Shown here in pieces: positions 1 to 10,285 of a stretch of DNA of 64,000 nucleotides. The notes beneath the pieces are model-generated. The model saw only the letters and a list, made by a program, of their open reading frames with translations. It searched no databases and was not told the DNA's origin. The position numbers and the translations under genes were made by a program. Position 1 is the first letter of the stretch; every line of letters begins with the position of its first letter. The stretch is from Tanypteryx hageni (Eukaryota; Arthropoda; Insecta; Odonata; Petaluridae), in contig CM054118.1 of assembly GCA_028673005.1 (NCBI GenBank), forward strand, positions 86,243,855 to 86,307,854, in the 5' to 3' direction.

Positions 1-8
1 GTGTACCT

Positions 9-304
9 GTTATATTGTTTAAGTATTTGGCGGTTCTAGTTAATCGTTCAAAACTTTATGATTCCCTCGGTCTAATCTATCCGTTCAATATTTTATACTT
101 CCAACTGCCCTATACACTCTTTCAATTATTTATATGTCTTGTGATTCACGTTAACCATTCAATAGTTTACGATACTGGCAGTTCACATTACCCATTCCAT
201 TGTTTATACTTCCGCCGGTTCAATCCACCTGTTCAAATGATTATACATTCCGTTGTATTTCATATCCCTTGAAAATGTGTATACATCGCTTGTTAACATT
301 CCCC
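9..304. repeat. 37-bp diverged tandem repeat, about 8 copies
   Basis: Copies start at 9, 46, 83, 120, 157, 194, 231 and, more weakly, 268, exactly 37 bases apart with no indels. Each begins with a gttcaa/attcaa-like block followed by a TTTATA-like block and a C-rich end. The period is not a multiple of three, so open frames across it are not meaningful. It may extend left of the window. Confidence 0.8.
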
Positions 305-326
305 GCCTATCCCATCTTGTCCGCAC

Positions 327-413
327 AACGTCCTGTTGGCATACCGTCCGTTCGGCATAAGTCCGTTCGGCATAACGTCCGTCGGCATAACGTCTGTTGG
401 CGTACCGTCCGAG
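327..413. repeat. 15-bp tandem repeat, about 5-6 copies
   Basis: Short units of the form cgtccgttcggcata follow one another with small changes (14-16 bases each). The array starts about 20 bases after the 37-bp array but has an unrelated unit. Confidence 0.8.
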
Positions 414-679
414 TACTGCTACATGAACTTCCGTATCGGTTGGTGTGTTCTCTTCCTTTCGTTACTTTTTGCGACAAGCCGTCTCGTCTGCCTCTACCTT
501 CTTCCTTCAAAATCCACGATTCGACGAATGGTTAAGGATTGAATATGTGCAGTGGCGGTCCACGCTAAAAATTGAAGTTAAATCTGCCAGTATGCTAAAC
601 ATTGAAATTAAAAGTGTCTGTACTGCGTACCGGACGACACCGACCCATTCAACGCACTTCTTTGTAGATAGAATAGTAC

Positions 680-912
680 GATATGCTACAGATAACATAC
701 GAGAAACGTGTTATTTATCATTAGTTATAGCACAGTTCAAATGCACTTCAAGTGTGTGGGATTCGTATGAGAAAGAACTTGAGTTGAAATGAATCCAACG
801 AAGAGTAGTCAGATTAGTAAAACAAAAGAACGATCAAAAGAAAAGAGTAAAATCACTATTAAAGGATGTGAATATGGCTCGAAGATTTAAAAAATTGAAA
901 CATCATTTTATC
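680..912 (+). pseudogene. CR1/Jockey-like LINE, C-terminal fragment of the RT ORF
   Basis: The + strand reads RETCYLSLV, then SVWDSYEKEL, a stop, then IQRRVVRLVK and SLLKDV. This is the region after the RT domain, where the family has a CYLSLVRP-x-VWDPY block followed by IEKVQRRAARFVK. The same blocks occur in the longer element near 37.85-38.05 kb in this window, which supports the assignment. Only about 75 codons remain, with an in-frame stop at 790. No end structure is visible. Confidence 0.7.
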
Positions 913-989
913 TTAGATGCATCCACTGCAATTCTACCTTTCGGTGGGTTTTAAAGCACACACAACCCAATCTGTCCAACCCAATGCCT

Positions 990-1077
990 TACTAAATAGA
1001 TAAAGGTGGAGACTACGGCGAAATTGATATTAAATGAGAAATCTAACTCCTTAACCGTAAAGTTTGCGGTTAAGGGG
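990..1077. repeat. Dispersed repeat, copy 1 (second copy at 50952-51024)
   Basis: The stretch around ggagactacggcgaaattga, followed by aactccttaaccgtaaa, is shared with about 50952-51024 at high identity. This copy ends in a small hairpin (cttaaccg / cggttaag). The family is unknown. Confidence 0.7.
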
Positions 1078-1291
1078 TACAAGGCCTTACTAGCAAGTAC
1101 TAATACCAAATTCCTTATTTTAATCATCTAATATACCTTTCCTCTTTCCATCTGACTTTCCTCTTCCTATGACTTCTTTCAGTAGACCGTTTCCTTTCAT
1201 TATTTAACCCACTCATTTCCTATCTTCTCCTTATTACTCTACCGTATTTAAAGCTTCCTCGTTTGTTTTTCTTTAAGCTTAACTAATTTTC

Positions 1292-1607
1292 TCAAGCGTA
1301 TGCCATACATATCTCAAACGCCTCTAATCTGTTCACATCTTTTCTCAATGTCCAAGTCTCGCGCCCATATAATGCCACACTCCAAATCATGGTTTTCACT
1401 AGCCTCTTTTCAGTATCTTTATTCAGATCTCCTGTCAACAATTCTCGTCGTCTCGCAAATGACTCCTTTGCTCGTGCTAACCTTTCCCCGATCTCTTTGG
1501 CACGTCTTCCATCCTGTGACAGAATACTGCCAAAATTGGAAAAAATCCACCTGTTCCCCATCCACTGTAACATTGAATTTCACCTTACCATGCGAAAAAC
1601 CTTTCAA
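1292..1607 (-). pseudogene. Endonuclease-RT LINE, C-terminal RT fragment
   Basis: The minus strand encodes a piece found downstream of the catalytic RT motifs: AKEIGERLARAKESFARRRE, LLTGDLNKDTEKRLVKT and WSVALYGRETWTLRK. It aligns block by block with the better preserved LINE at 57300-57540 (AALYGAETWTLRK-type block). A frameshift near 1520-1530 separates the upstream part (VTVDGEQVDFFQF) from the rest. It is a decayed fragment, not a functional gene. Confidence 0.85.
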
Positions 1608-1639
1608 TTGTGCAAATAAGAAGAAGTTCCAACCAGGAC

Positions 1640-3760
1640 TAGTGCAGGCTGGTTTCCCAAAGTTGATGTGCCGAATTGATTACTTATATTGACAGGAAAT
1701 GTTTCAGTATGTGTTAGCCATTCCAAGGAATTCTCACGCCATAAATTCTATTTGTATTACATAGTTTATCAATAACCCAGAAAAATTGGATAACAAATAA
1801 TAGAGCATTATCGGGTTTAAAATACTTAAAGCAATGTCAAAATCTCTTTATGATATTATATTTTGCATGTATTTGTTTGAATAAACGAATTTAATAAATG
1901 TTACTGTTTATACGCCAATATGTATGGGTCAACTGTCCATTGCTGAAGGGTAATCGAGTGGTATAGAAAATAACCCATTTGTTCACTCGTCTATGCTTAA
2001 GCTGAGTTCGGTAATAATCGTATCCATGGTAACAATTCGATAAAATGCGATTTAAAACCCAAAAAAGCTATGTTTTTGGATAGATTCAAAAAATAGGAAC
2101 AATTATCAAAATTCAGTGATAAGAATTAGTATCTGCATTCTTTCCCCCTTATAACAGTACAAACCTTGCTCCAATATCACAATTTTAAGATATTTTAAAG
2201 TATTAAAGAAAACATCTCTGCACGATGGACTTGAGACTTCCTACGTAAAATAAATACGAAAAAACGTTCCTGAGATCGAACCCGGGACTTCAACCTTCAC
2301 CAAATAAATATAGCCGGGAGGTGGACCCTGGCAGCACCATGTTTCATGAAAATCGGTCCATTGGTGCAAAAGTTGTTAGTAGGGGACACAGACATACACA
2401 CAGACAGGACCATTTCATAAGGTTGTTTCCTTCGGAAACCAGCCTACAAACGAAAGACTTTTGAATAAAATATCTTCAACAAAACCAAATAATTAGTGAT
2501 TTTATTTATTTTTTCATTTTGAAGTAACTACATATTTTCTGGTTATTCCACATATCTGTAATGAGAAAATAAAAATTAAATTTGTCCTTCTAACATTTAT
2601 TTGATTAAGAATGAATTATGTAATAACTCTCAACCCTGTCAACATAATTACATTTAAAAATACATTTTTTCAGCCCCTCCCTCCGCTCGCTCCAGGTAGG
2701 ACGGCGCTACGAACCTTCATTTTGACTCGCAATTCCCGGTAAAGTCGTTGGAAATGAGAAGTAATTTTGTAATTATATACGGACCAGAAATTCATTTACT
2801 AAGTCTACTCACGAACTGTTTTTATTTATTTTATTTTTTAAACGGGTAAAAATGACCTCCTAAGGGTTAAAGTTCGATGCAACCCATCGACTCATATCAG
2901 ACTTTAAATGCGGCCCATCGAAACGACAGCGACTTTAAATGCTGAGGTGCCGTATCCCTGATAATAGCCATCTTCGACATTTTGGACCATGTGCACTACT
3001 CGGTAGGTACTTAAGAGCCTTTCGCCTAAAAGGTCCATTAACCGCTCCGAATAATTAACTACTCGAGGGCATACCAATTACATAATATCGTCAGTTTCAT
3101 TCATAATAAATATTATTCAGAGAAGAGAAAAAAGGAAAGCAAAACACTGGATACGCTTAATCCGCGGGCCGCATTCTATTTTAAGAATATTCTTCTGCGC
3201 CTCAACTGCCTCGAGTGTTTTAAACGGGAATGAAAATTTGCGGATAATTTAGGAGTTTTGATTTAATATATTTCTCAAATTTCTTACGTCGCTTAAAAAT
3301 ATTTTGCAAGAAATAGAAATGATTCTAAAAGAAATAGAAATGATTTTTTATGAATTATTTTACTTCGCGGGTAGCATAAATGCAGTACGCGAGCCGCGCC
3401 AACGACGTCGGAGCAAGCGAAGGACGATCTCAGAACGATCCGACACGCTTTACTGAACTTTAACTCCTAAGTTTGTGAAATTCTGTTTTTTTTTAATGTC
3501 ACATCCATTATAAATCGATTTTTTAAAATCTAATTGTATTTAGTGGTAGGAATTTTAGCAGTGACGTAAAAATTAGAACTTAGAATGGTTAGAAAGGAAG
3601 AGTTTGATTATTTAAAAAGAAATAAGAGTATTAAGTACTAATCTTTTGCCAAAATCTTCGAAGTAAACAAGAGTTCCTAAAATTCGATCTTTCATAAAAT
3701 ATCATTGAAATTATAGAATATTAAGAATTTTGAGGAAAATTATTGACAATGAATATCGTA
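1640..3760. other. No gene recognised; scattered repeat debris
   Basis: AT-rich sequence without a convincing ORF. On the minus strand around 2270-2300 there is a pol III B-box-like match (gggttcgatctc). Just downstream, about 2335-2420, lies a repeat-type sequence with cacagacatacacacagac. A GGGTTAA at about 2861 preceded by tgacctcctaa could be a piggyBac-type end, but no partner was found. Confidence 0.4.
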
Positions 3761-3764
3761 CAGG

Positions 3765-4085
3765 ATTCTCTAAAGTTAAAGAATGATTTGTTAAATGTCA
3801 CATTTTTAGAATGATTACCAAAAATACTGCAAGAGAAGAAAAGTAACTTCAAAAAAGCATTTTAGATTGATGATGGAAAGCATGAAATGGAAGTTAAAGC
3901 AGATAAATTGAAAATTCTGAGAATATCTAAAAAAGAGGGTATATAAAAAAATCATAGTGATGATGAAAACTATTTTATCAAGTGGTACAGATTAAATAGT
4001 TTGGAAGCCTTAAAACTAGATAATCAATATTCACAAACTCTAGAAGAGAATAACAGATTTAAATATACCTTAATTACGATAGAAT
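3765..4085 (+). pseudogene. Unidentified degenerate coding-like stretch
   Basis: One + strand frame gives a protein-like charged sequence interrupted by a few stops, including KHEMEVKADKLKILRISKKE, ENYFIKWYRLNSLEALKLDN and YSQTLEENNRFKYTLITIE. Residue usage is balanced, unlike the surrounding AT-rich noise. I do not recognise a family. It could be a decayed transposon ORF or chance. Confidence 0.25.
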
Positions 4086-4133
4086 AAAACATTTCCGTTA
4101 AAGAGTACAATAATTAACCCAATCAAAGTGTAA

Positions 4134-4151
4134 CGACGAGTATACTCGTCG
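4134..4151. repeat. 18-bp perfect palindrome near a TTAACCC motif
   Basis: cgacgagtatactcgtcg is a perfect palindrome, 17 bases after TTAACCC at 4114. Such subterminal palindromes next to TTAA ends occur in piggyBac-like MITEs. No matching opposite end was found. Confidence 0.5.
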
Positions 4152-4535
4152 AACTGTTCCCATTGTATGCCGCGGAATGACGAGTATACACGGCAGCGGG
4201 CTGATTATTTTATGTTATGAATATGAAGCGTGAAAGATATCTTTTTGCGGTTTTCTAGTATATGAAATGGCCTTTTGTTTTCTATATAATAAGCCCTATA
4301 CTTGGTTATCAATATGTTATACGTCGTGGCATCTTTTCCGCTGATAGTTTTCTCCGAATTGGAGTCTAAAACAGAAAAAATGAGAGTCCAACATAAAATA
4401 AATATTTGTTTAGGATGAAAAACGCATCCTTCTAGAACAGTAGCTCCAAATAACTTGTAGGCACACAGAATTTAGTGACACGGGTATCGCAACGTTTGGA
4501 CGCATTAAAATAGGCTTATAGTTTTGTCGTTGTGT

Positions 4536-4575
4536 CTGTCTGTTCGTCTGTCTGTCTGTCTGCATGTCTGTTCCT
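4536..4575. repeat. (TCTG)n-type microsatellite
   Basis: gtctgtctgttcgtctgtctgtctgtctg tract, interrupted. Confidence 0.7.
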
Positions 4576-4619
4576 CCTATTAACTTTTGAACCGACAGAC
4601 CGACTTTCATGACACTTGG

Positions 4620-4745
4620 TGGAAATCTCTTGCTATATGGGCCGAGCTCCCGAGGATAGTTTTTGTTGCGAAGAATGAAAATCCCGGGTTCGATTCCAGG
4701 AACTATCCTTCCCATTTGATTTACATAGGAGCTCTGAAATCCATC
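4620..4745 (+). mobile_element. tRNA-like (SINE-type) relic
   Basis: A B-box-like gggttcgattcc lies at about 4687-4698. It is preceded by a degenerate A-box-like gggccgagctcccgagg around 4638 and followed by an inverted match to the upstream ggatagt (actatcc), as in a tRNA acceptor or a SINE head. No poly-A or target duplication is seen. Confidence 0.4.
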
Positions 4746-5189
4746 GTGCAGGGTAATTTTCTCTCGCGCATTAAATTGTCTTAGAATTGTAATATTGGAG
4801 CGGGATTTGTACTATTCTCTGAGGAAAGGAGTGAAGGTTGTAATTTTTATTGTAGAATGTTGTTTATCAATAATATTCCTTCAAATTTTGCGTAAAATAC
4901 CGGCGTTTTTAAAAGTTTTTTTCACTCATTACGAGAGCGTTTCCATTGCAACGACTATTGTTGGACTCGGATTCGACATACTCTAGTATAATACATACAC
5001 GCGTTATTTTTGCCACACAAATACGCGTGATCGATTTAGTTTTCCGTTCGAATGTATTTGTAATATTTTATAACCCTAAATTATGAAATTTGGAGAAACA
5101 AAGAGTAACTCATCCGCGGTGATTTGAAAACTTTTTAAGCCAATATAAATAATTGCTGCGCCGCATTTAATTTAAGAAATTATTGCATG

Positions 5190-5289
5190 GAAAGTAGGCA
5201 TAATAAGTTCCGTTTGGATCATTGTGTTTTGACAACGTCTTTCGCGGCGCCCGTAAGAATCAGCTGCACACAGTTTGGGAACCACTGTT
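5190..5289. mobile_element. hAT-type MITE, right-end fragment
   Basis: The stretch tttcgcggcgcccgtaagaa ... cagtttgggaaccactg ends in a hAT-like terminal sequence. It matches the right ends of related copies at about 6640-6680 and 43330-43378. Confidence 0.5.
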
Positions 5290-5436
5290 CCGGTGTGTGA
5301 CGATAGCATTTGTTCGGATGAGGTGATGTTGAAGTTTTTCTTTTTTTTTCTCTTACTAACTTTCTTAGTGTCTTTCTAAATATTGAATTACACGGCGTAG
5401 GAGTAATCTCGTACCATATAAATCCACATTCCGTAT

Positions 5437-5694
5437 CAGAGGTGGCGAAACTTACCCTCAGAGCCGCATGCACACCTTCAGAAGTTCGAGAGCCGCATGA
5501 CACACATTCTGCGCTCATTTGTTTACAAACAGTAACACATAACCTGTATCTGAAGCGATGTAGATACAATGCAGATGTCTCTTATGCATACCCGACACGT
5601 ATCAAGTCACACTACGTCATTGTGCTCTATAGTAAAAAACGTTGACACGCCTCTGAACGGAATCTTAAAAGAGCCGCGGTTTGCCCACTCCTGG
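5437..5694. mobile_element. hAT-type MITE, about 258 bp
   Basis: The left end is CAGAGGTGGCGAAACTT. The right end, read inverted, is CAGGAGTGGGCAAACCGCGG. The 8-base flanks ttccgtat and gtctatat match at 5 of 8 positions, consistent with an eroded 8-bp hAT duplication. No coding capacity. Confidence 0.6.
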
Positions 5695-5959
5695 TCTATA
5701 TGAAACTCATATTCCAAATCTTATTCCAATCGAACAAAATTAATGGAATTAATTTAACTTCAAAATGGATGTATTTTTCTCCCCGTTGACTTAAATTTTA
5801 ATATCGATAAATACTGCTCCATACCATGCCCCCTTTTTAAAGGTTAAAGAGCTGCAGAAAAACTTAGTGAAATGTTATGCATACATTCTTGGTTCTTGTC
5901 CGAAAATAGTTAGTAATATTATAAAACTGCACTCTTTACTTTTGTGCAAAAAGCTGGAA

Positions 5960-6420
5960 GTGAATTGAGAGTAAAAAACTGTCGATCAATTCCACTGATA
6001 TGTATTTTCTCTAAGATATTCGAGCACATTGTCGGCAGATGAATAATGCGAACCGAAGCTTGCGTGGTTTCCGGAGAAGACGATCTTGCGTGACTCAGTT
6101 CTTTTCAACAACTCAAAACAGACGATAACGGAGTAAGAGTGTACGCAGTATTTTTAAATTTTAAGAAAGCATTCGACACTGTTTTTCAGCGAAAATATTG
6201 CAAAAATTAAAAGCATAGTCAATTGACGAAAGAATCGTAAACTAAATAGCTCTCTCAGACAGAACCCAGCGAGTAGATCTTTACGGAATTGTATCACACG
6301 TGGTCAAAAGTGTTTTCCATAGTTCCGAAGAAAGAATAATTGGATCGCTGTTACTCTTAATTTATATATATGATTTGGCAGGTAATATATATATTAAGGT
6401 AAGGATTTCGCGGACAAAGA
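5960..6420 (+). pseudogene. CR1/Jockey-like RT relic, N-terminal part
   Basis: The + strand, with frameshifts and stops, shows reverse-transcriptase blocks in order: IFSKIFEHIV near 5998, then GFRRRRSCVTQ, a LNFKKAFDTV-like block near 6160, an ERIVN-IALSDRTQRVDLYG block near 6220-6290, and GSLLLLIYIYDLAGN near 6345. At about 6410 the sequence ttcgcggacaaagacc is a decayed FADD catalytic motif. The frame is broken there by MITE insertions and resumes at 6996. It is a dead copy. Confidence 0.75.
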
Positions 6421-6680
6421 CCACTTTTTTGAGCCGCGGCACGCTTTCAAAGATAAAGAGGGTTTTGCGGCACCCGAGCCTTGTAACAAGCTTTATATAT
6501 TTTTAGATACGGCTATTACAACCTTTGGACGCATCCATTTGTTGATGCTACTACATAATCAATTTATTATTGCCCTAATTACTCACCAACACGTGCAAAT
6601 CGTTGATTAATTTACTAAGCAAAGTTTTTCGCGGCACCCCTAAATATCTACTACCTGTGTGCCACGGCACAGTTTGCGGA
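6421..6680. mobile_element. hAT-type MITE inserted in the RT relic
   Basis: It is related to 43103-43378: both contain an aacctttggacgcatccattt-like block, a central taattactcaccaacacg/taattgtctatcgacgc block and a tcgcggcacccctaaa block. The candidate 8-bp duplications are gcggacaa on the left (about 6412) and gcggatca on the right (about 6676), both from the RT FADD codons. End positions are approximate. Confidence 0.5.
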
Positions 6681-6694
6681 TCAATGGTGTAGAG

Positions 6695-6981
6695 CAGGTG
6701 TCCCCAAACTACGGCCCAAGAAAGGGTTTTATGCGGCCCGCGGAAATTTTATTAAACATCACAACATCAGTGTTTCCAATTTAAAAACAGGCGCATTGTT
6801 CGCATTAGAATTTTTTCTTACATTTATTCACGTTTACTTATAGTTATATATGCATGTATGCTTATGTAATCATTATAGAATAAAATATTTTAGATTTTGA
6901 AACGGTTTTTTTCGATCAGGCCCGCCTAGTACTTTCAATTATCTTATGTGGCCCTCCTCTCAAAGAGTTTGGGGACCCCTG
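6695..6981. mobile_element. hAT-type MITE with perfect 8-bp target duplication
   Basis: A 287-bp element begins CAGGTGTCCCCAAACTACGG and ends, read inverted, CAGGGGTCCCCAAACTC. It is flanked by GTGTAGAG at 6687-6694 and 6982-6989, an exact 8-bp duplication as expected for hAT. The target lies just after the preceding MITE, within codons of the RT relic. Confidence 0.9.
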
Positions 6982-6995
6982 GTGTAGAGAAATCA

Positions 6996-7540
6996 ATTCA
7001 AACCACTAGGTGATACTGCAAGGAGACCTTCACGCTATTGCAAAGTGTTGCGAGAACTAACAGCTTCACTTAAATATGGCTAAATATGCTTCCATAAATT
7101 TCACGCGTTACAGGAATTACATTCGCTTCCCTTACGAAATTTCTGGGTTATACTTAAAAATATGTCAATAAGTAAAAATGCTTATGAATTGGGACGAAAC
7201 TTGGCTATATTGTAAAGAATCTGAAAAAACTTCAAACGTGTTTTACCAACTTTCTGTCAGACTCCAATTTTACGAGTTATGAACTTTTATATGCCAATTC
7301 TTTGAAAAATATTTAATACCGATATGAGACCTTTTCTTAGGCTAAATATGATTAGTTTACAAAGTAGTGTCCGAATATATGAGAATTTGGTTCTACCTTT
7401 AAAGGGCGTGGCTCCACACCTATTAAAAAAAATTAAGCACTATACAAGGCCCAGCGTGTTTGTCTCTGGATAACGATTTTTACAACTGCCAATTTGACGG
7501 AGCTGTACAAATACGAATAAATCAGAAATTTTCATTCATT
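6996..7540 (+). pseudogene. CR1/Jockey-like RT relic, continuation after the MITEs
   Basis: Directly after the MITE the + strand resumes RT sequence: an LQGDLHAIAKCCEN block followed by QLHLNMAKYASINFTR and FPYEISG. In this family these lie just after the catalytic FADD motif (LQ-DL-AI--W and LNV-KC). Later frames decay beyond recognition toward 7540. Together with 5960-6420 this is one LINE copy split by two hAT MITEs. Confidence 0.65.
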
Positions 7541-7559
7541 TTTGACAAAGTTTTCAGGA

Positions 7560-8440
7560 ATCACTTGCCACTTCTAAATTATTAGTTTCTCGCCGTTTAC
7601 ATTGACGACATAGGATCTATACCAGGAGACTACTTTTCTCCATTTGAATAACATGGAAAGTGCTGAAACGCAGCGTGCAAGTCTTTTTACCTTAACATTT
7701 AAAATAACGTTAAGTTGAGATATGAATGCAGGATTTGCATAGATATACGGAGAAAAGTATGGCAACTAATTTTAATATCGTAAAAATGCAAATTTCATTC
7801 TAAAACATTATAAAATTACGTTTCAATACGCTTTATTATCGTCTCTTAGGCATTTAATCGATTTAGCACCATGGAAACGTGGTTGTTAAATGATATTGTT
7901 GACTGTCTTATCTGTCGTGATTTTTTTCAAAAGTTCATATTTAAAAAATTCATAACTCAAAGAATATAAGTCTGACAATAGGTAAATCGGCAAAACATGC
8001 ATCGCCTTTTTCTCGATTGTATATATTGTATACATATAATATAGCGACGTTAATTCCCTAAGTCGATATACGATATAAGTCCGAAACCTCCCCTTGTCGG
8101 TAGCTACATGTCCAGTAGCAAGGATGTCAAAAACATTATAGTATAGATGAACAGGATTCGAGGGCTTTCCTCCTGAGCCCTGCGAGGATGTCCCTCGAAT
8201 GTGGAGGAAATCGTATATTCTTCGCTAATCCGTCCTATCGAAGACTCTTCCGAAGAGGGCATGACTAGGGGCCTCGAATCGGTCCAGCGTAGTACGGTTC
8301 GGTTTGTAAAGGGCGACTAGGTATCGATAGGATGCAAGCATACCAGAGCTTTTCGGAGACATGAAATGGCAGAATATGAAGCGCAGAAGTACTGAGCGCA
8401 AATTAAAACTATTCGAAAACTTTAATATCTCCGAATGCAT
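7560..8440. other. No gene recognised
   Basis: AT-rich sequence. Short frames on both strands have no recognisable domains, and no terminal repeats were found. Confidence 0.4.
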
Positions 8441-8691
8441 TAACCCATTTTTGCCTGAATTATTTTCTTTATTAAAAATCAATTTTTAGTACACATTTGT
8501 TTATAATGAACCAATAAACATATTGTACCCATTAAGCAAGAATTGCACTATTCCATTTTCGATGTAGAGGATGTGACATATATGTCACACACTCAAATAG
8601 TCACATCAATCAAACATTTATTACGTTAAAAGGTTCTCAAAATTATTTATTAGGATTGAAATATTACTTCTTTTGCCATAAAGATATAATA

Positions 8692-9655
8692 TATATGTTT
8701 TTACTTTCTCCATACACGTATACGTAGTATAGGGGAAAGTATTGTATTCATGAAAAAAATCGACTTCGAGATTTCAACGGAAATACACGTTTTGAGGTCC
8801 CCTGAACACGTTTTCACCATTTTCTCGATGATGTCTGTGTGTGTGTGCGTGCGCGCGAGCGTGTGATAGATTTTTTGTGGGTGGTCTAACTCAGATTCTA
8901 TTAATCAAGTCAAAGCGACATTTTAAATTTAACATTTTTATAAAAGTCAGAAGAACTGATTAGTTTTTGGTAAAGATCGATCAACCGAAAGTGGGTGTTG
9001 ACTCTTGTCACTTATCCGTTATTTTGAAATATTTGCTTTAATATTTGATAAATTTAAAAATATGTCGGAATAATTGTTGTAGGAAATGTAATTTTCTACA
9101 ATCTTTGTTTGAAATATTTTTCCATATAATACATAGTTTAAGAGATATCTTATATTTTTAGCTGCCACCACCACGCCACCTACCGACGAGTATCGTTAAC
9201 AATTGACGCTTAGTTACGTCTTAGTAACGCTCCTTTTTCTTTTCGTAATTGTTGGGGCTTTGTGGATATATCCAATACCAGAAGGCAATGGTTTGAGTTT
9301 ATTTCTGTTGTTTGTAAAGTCTAAAGTTTTCTCGCAGTTTATTAAAATATTTATTATTTTGTAACCTATTTGGGCAGTGTTTACAAAGGACGATCTTAGA
9401 AGGAAAAATTAGTGGAAGAAGAGGAAGAGGGAAAAGAAGAATAGGAATATTAGAGAATATAAAGCGGGGATATAATACTTTTTAGAGATATAAAAGAGGC
9501 TTCTAGGGAGAGAGAGAAATGGAGGCAGCGGTTCAGTTAAAACCTGTCTTCGGACAGAAACATGATGATGATGATGAACCTATTTGGAATTTTTAGAAAT
9601 ATTACAGATATGGAGAAAGTTATGTGGTGGCCACATCAGATTTTTTTCAAGATTA
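8692..9655 (+). repeat. Dispersed family hAT-N1, copy 1 (ends lost, interrupted)
   Basis: The block starting actttctccatacacgtat, with ttgatttcaacgg-like and tgtctgtgtgtg segments and a ccaccaccacgccacctacc segment, is shared with 61346-61880 (+) and with 43620-44090 (inverted). Here it is split at 9374-9576 by a LINE copy and sits between piggyBac-like ends. Confidence 0.8.
9374..9576 (+). mobile_element. 5'-truncated LINE 3' end with 11-bp target duplication
   Basis: This 203-bp insert ends cctgtcttcggacagaaa then (ATG)n. The same 3' signature follows the RT ORF at 57846-57890 (cctgtctacggacag, then a GATGAT tail). It is flanked by aacctatttgg at 9363-9373 and 9577-9587, so it is a short retrotransposed tail inserted into the hAT-N1 copy. 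Confidence 0.85.
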
Positions 9656-10109
9656 TTTGTTAAACAAATAATCTTGAAAAATAAACATTTTCACTCGTTC
9701 CATTGCTTCTGTAGAACTTCTGCACAGTAACCAGCACAGCGCAGTTATCTGCAGCAATGCCAAAACAGCTGAAGCATTAAATGCAATAGACACATTTTTT
9801 AAATGTGTAGTCTGAACCAAATTTATTATGATATCTTTCTTCTAGTATCGAGAAATATAAAACGTAACATATATGTCACGCTAGGCAGAAATGGTTTAAG
9901 GACAAGCGTAGCATAGTTATATCCACTGGTGCTAATGGGCGTAGTGCTAGATCAGTGCCAGAAAATGAGTCGAAATAGTCGCTAGAACAGAGATACTACA
10001 GATCATATTTCTCAGGCCCGATAAGACTTTCACCGTCATTCGTATGTTGTTCCCTTCAATACATAAGCGTCGTACTTGAAGTTTGCGGTGATTTCGAGAA
10101 ATGTGAATC

Positions 10110-10285
10110 CATATTCCCTCTGCGAATGTTGAGAGCCTTTTGTATTTGGAAAGCTTTGAAATGTGAATGTGGAGAAGAATGCAAAAAATTAAATGGCTGA
10201 AATAGATAACAATGCGATTTATTAGGAATAATGGAGAAGATATGGATAATAATACAACTGACGAGGACGAGGAAAGCGGACGGGA
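10110..10285 (+). pseudogene. Endonuclease-RT LINE, C-terminal fragment
   Basis: ggaaagctttgaaatgtg at about 10150 matches 57520-57537, and the following frames read IMEKIWIIIQLTRTRKADG, like IGEKRMIIQTIRKRKANWVG in the LINE at 57.6 kb. It is a frameshifted fragment that abuts the minus-strand hAT relic. Confidence 0.65.

Larger units (their letters stand above)
8444..9896. mobile_element. piggyBac-like non-autonomous element with TTAA flanks
   Basis: TTAA at 8440-8443 is followed by CCCATTTTTGCCTGA. At the other end TTAA (9897-9900) is preceded, read inverted, by ACCATTTCTGCCTA. Both ends carry the subterminal palindrome tgacatatatgtca (8572-8589, perfect) or a one-base variant (about 9865-9880). 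TTAA targets with short CCC-type terminal repeats are the piggyBac signature. The interior is hAT-N1-derived sequence plus a LINE insertion, with no transposase. Confidence 0.7.

Noticed and set aside
327..413. Short regularly repeated units as a CRISPR-like array
   Set aside because: Units are contiguous with no spacers, and the context is eukaryotic.
2840..4150. A piggyBac-like element between GGGTTAA at 2861 and TTAACCC at 4114
   Set aside because: The two ends point away from each other, so they cannot be the two termini of one element.
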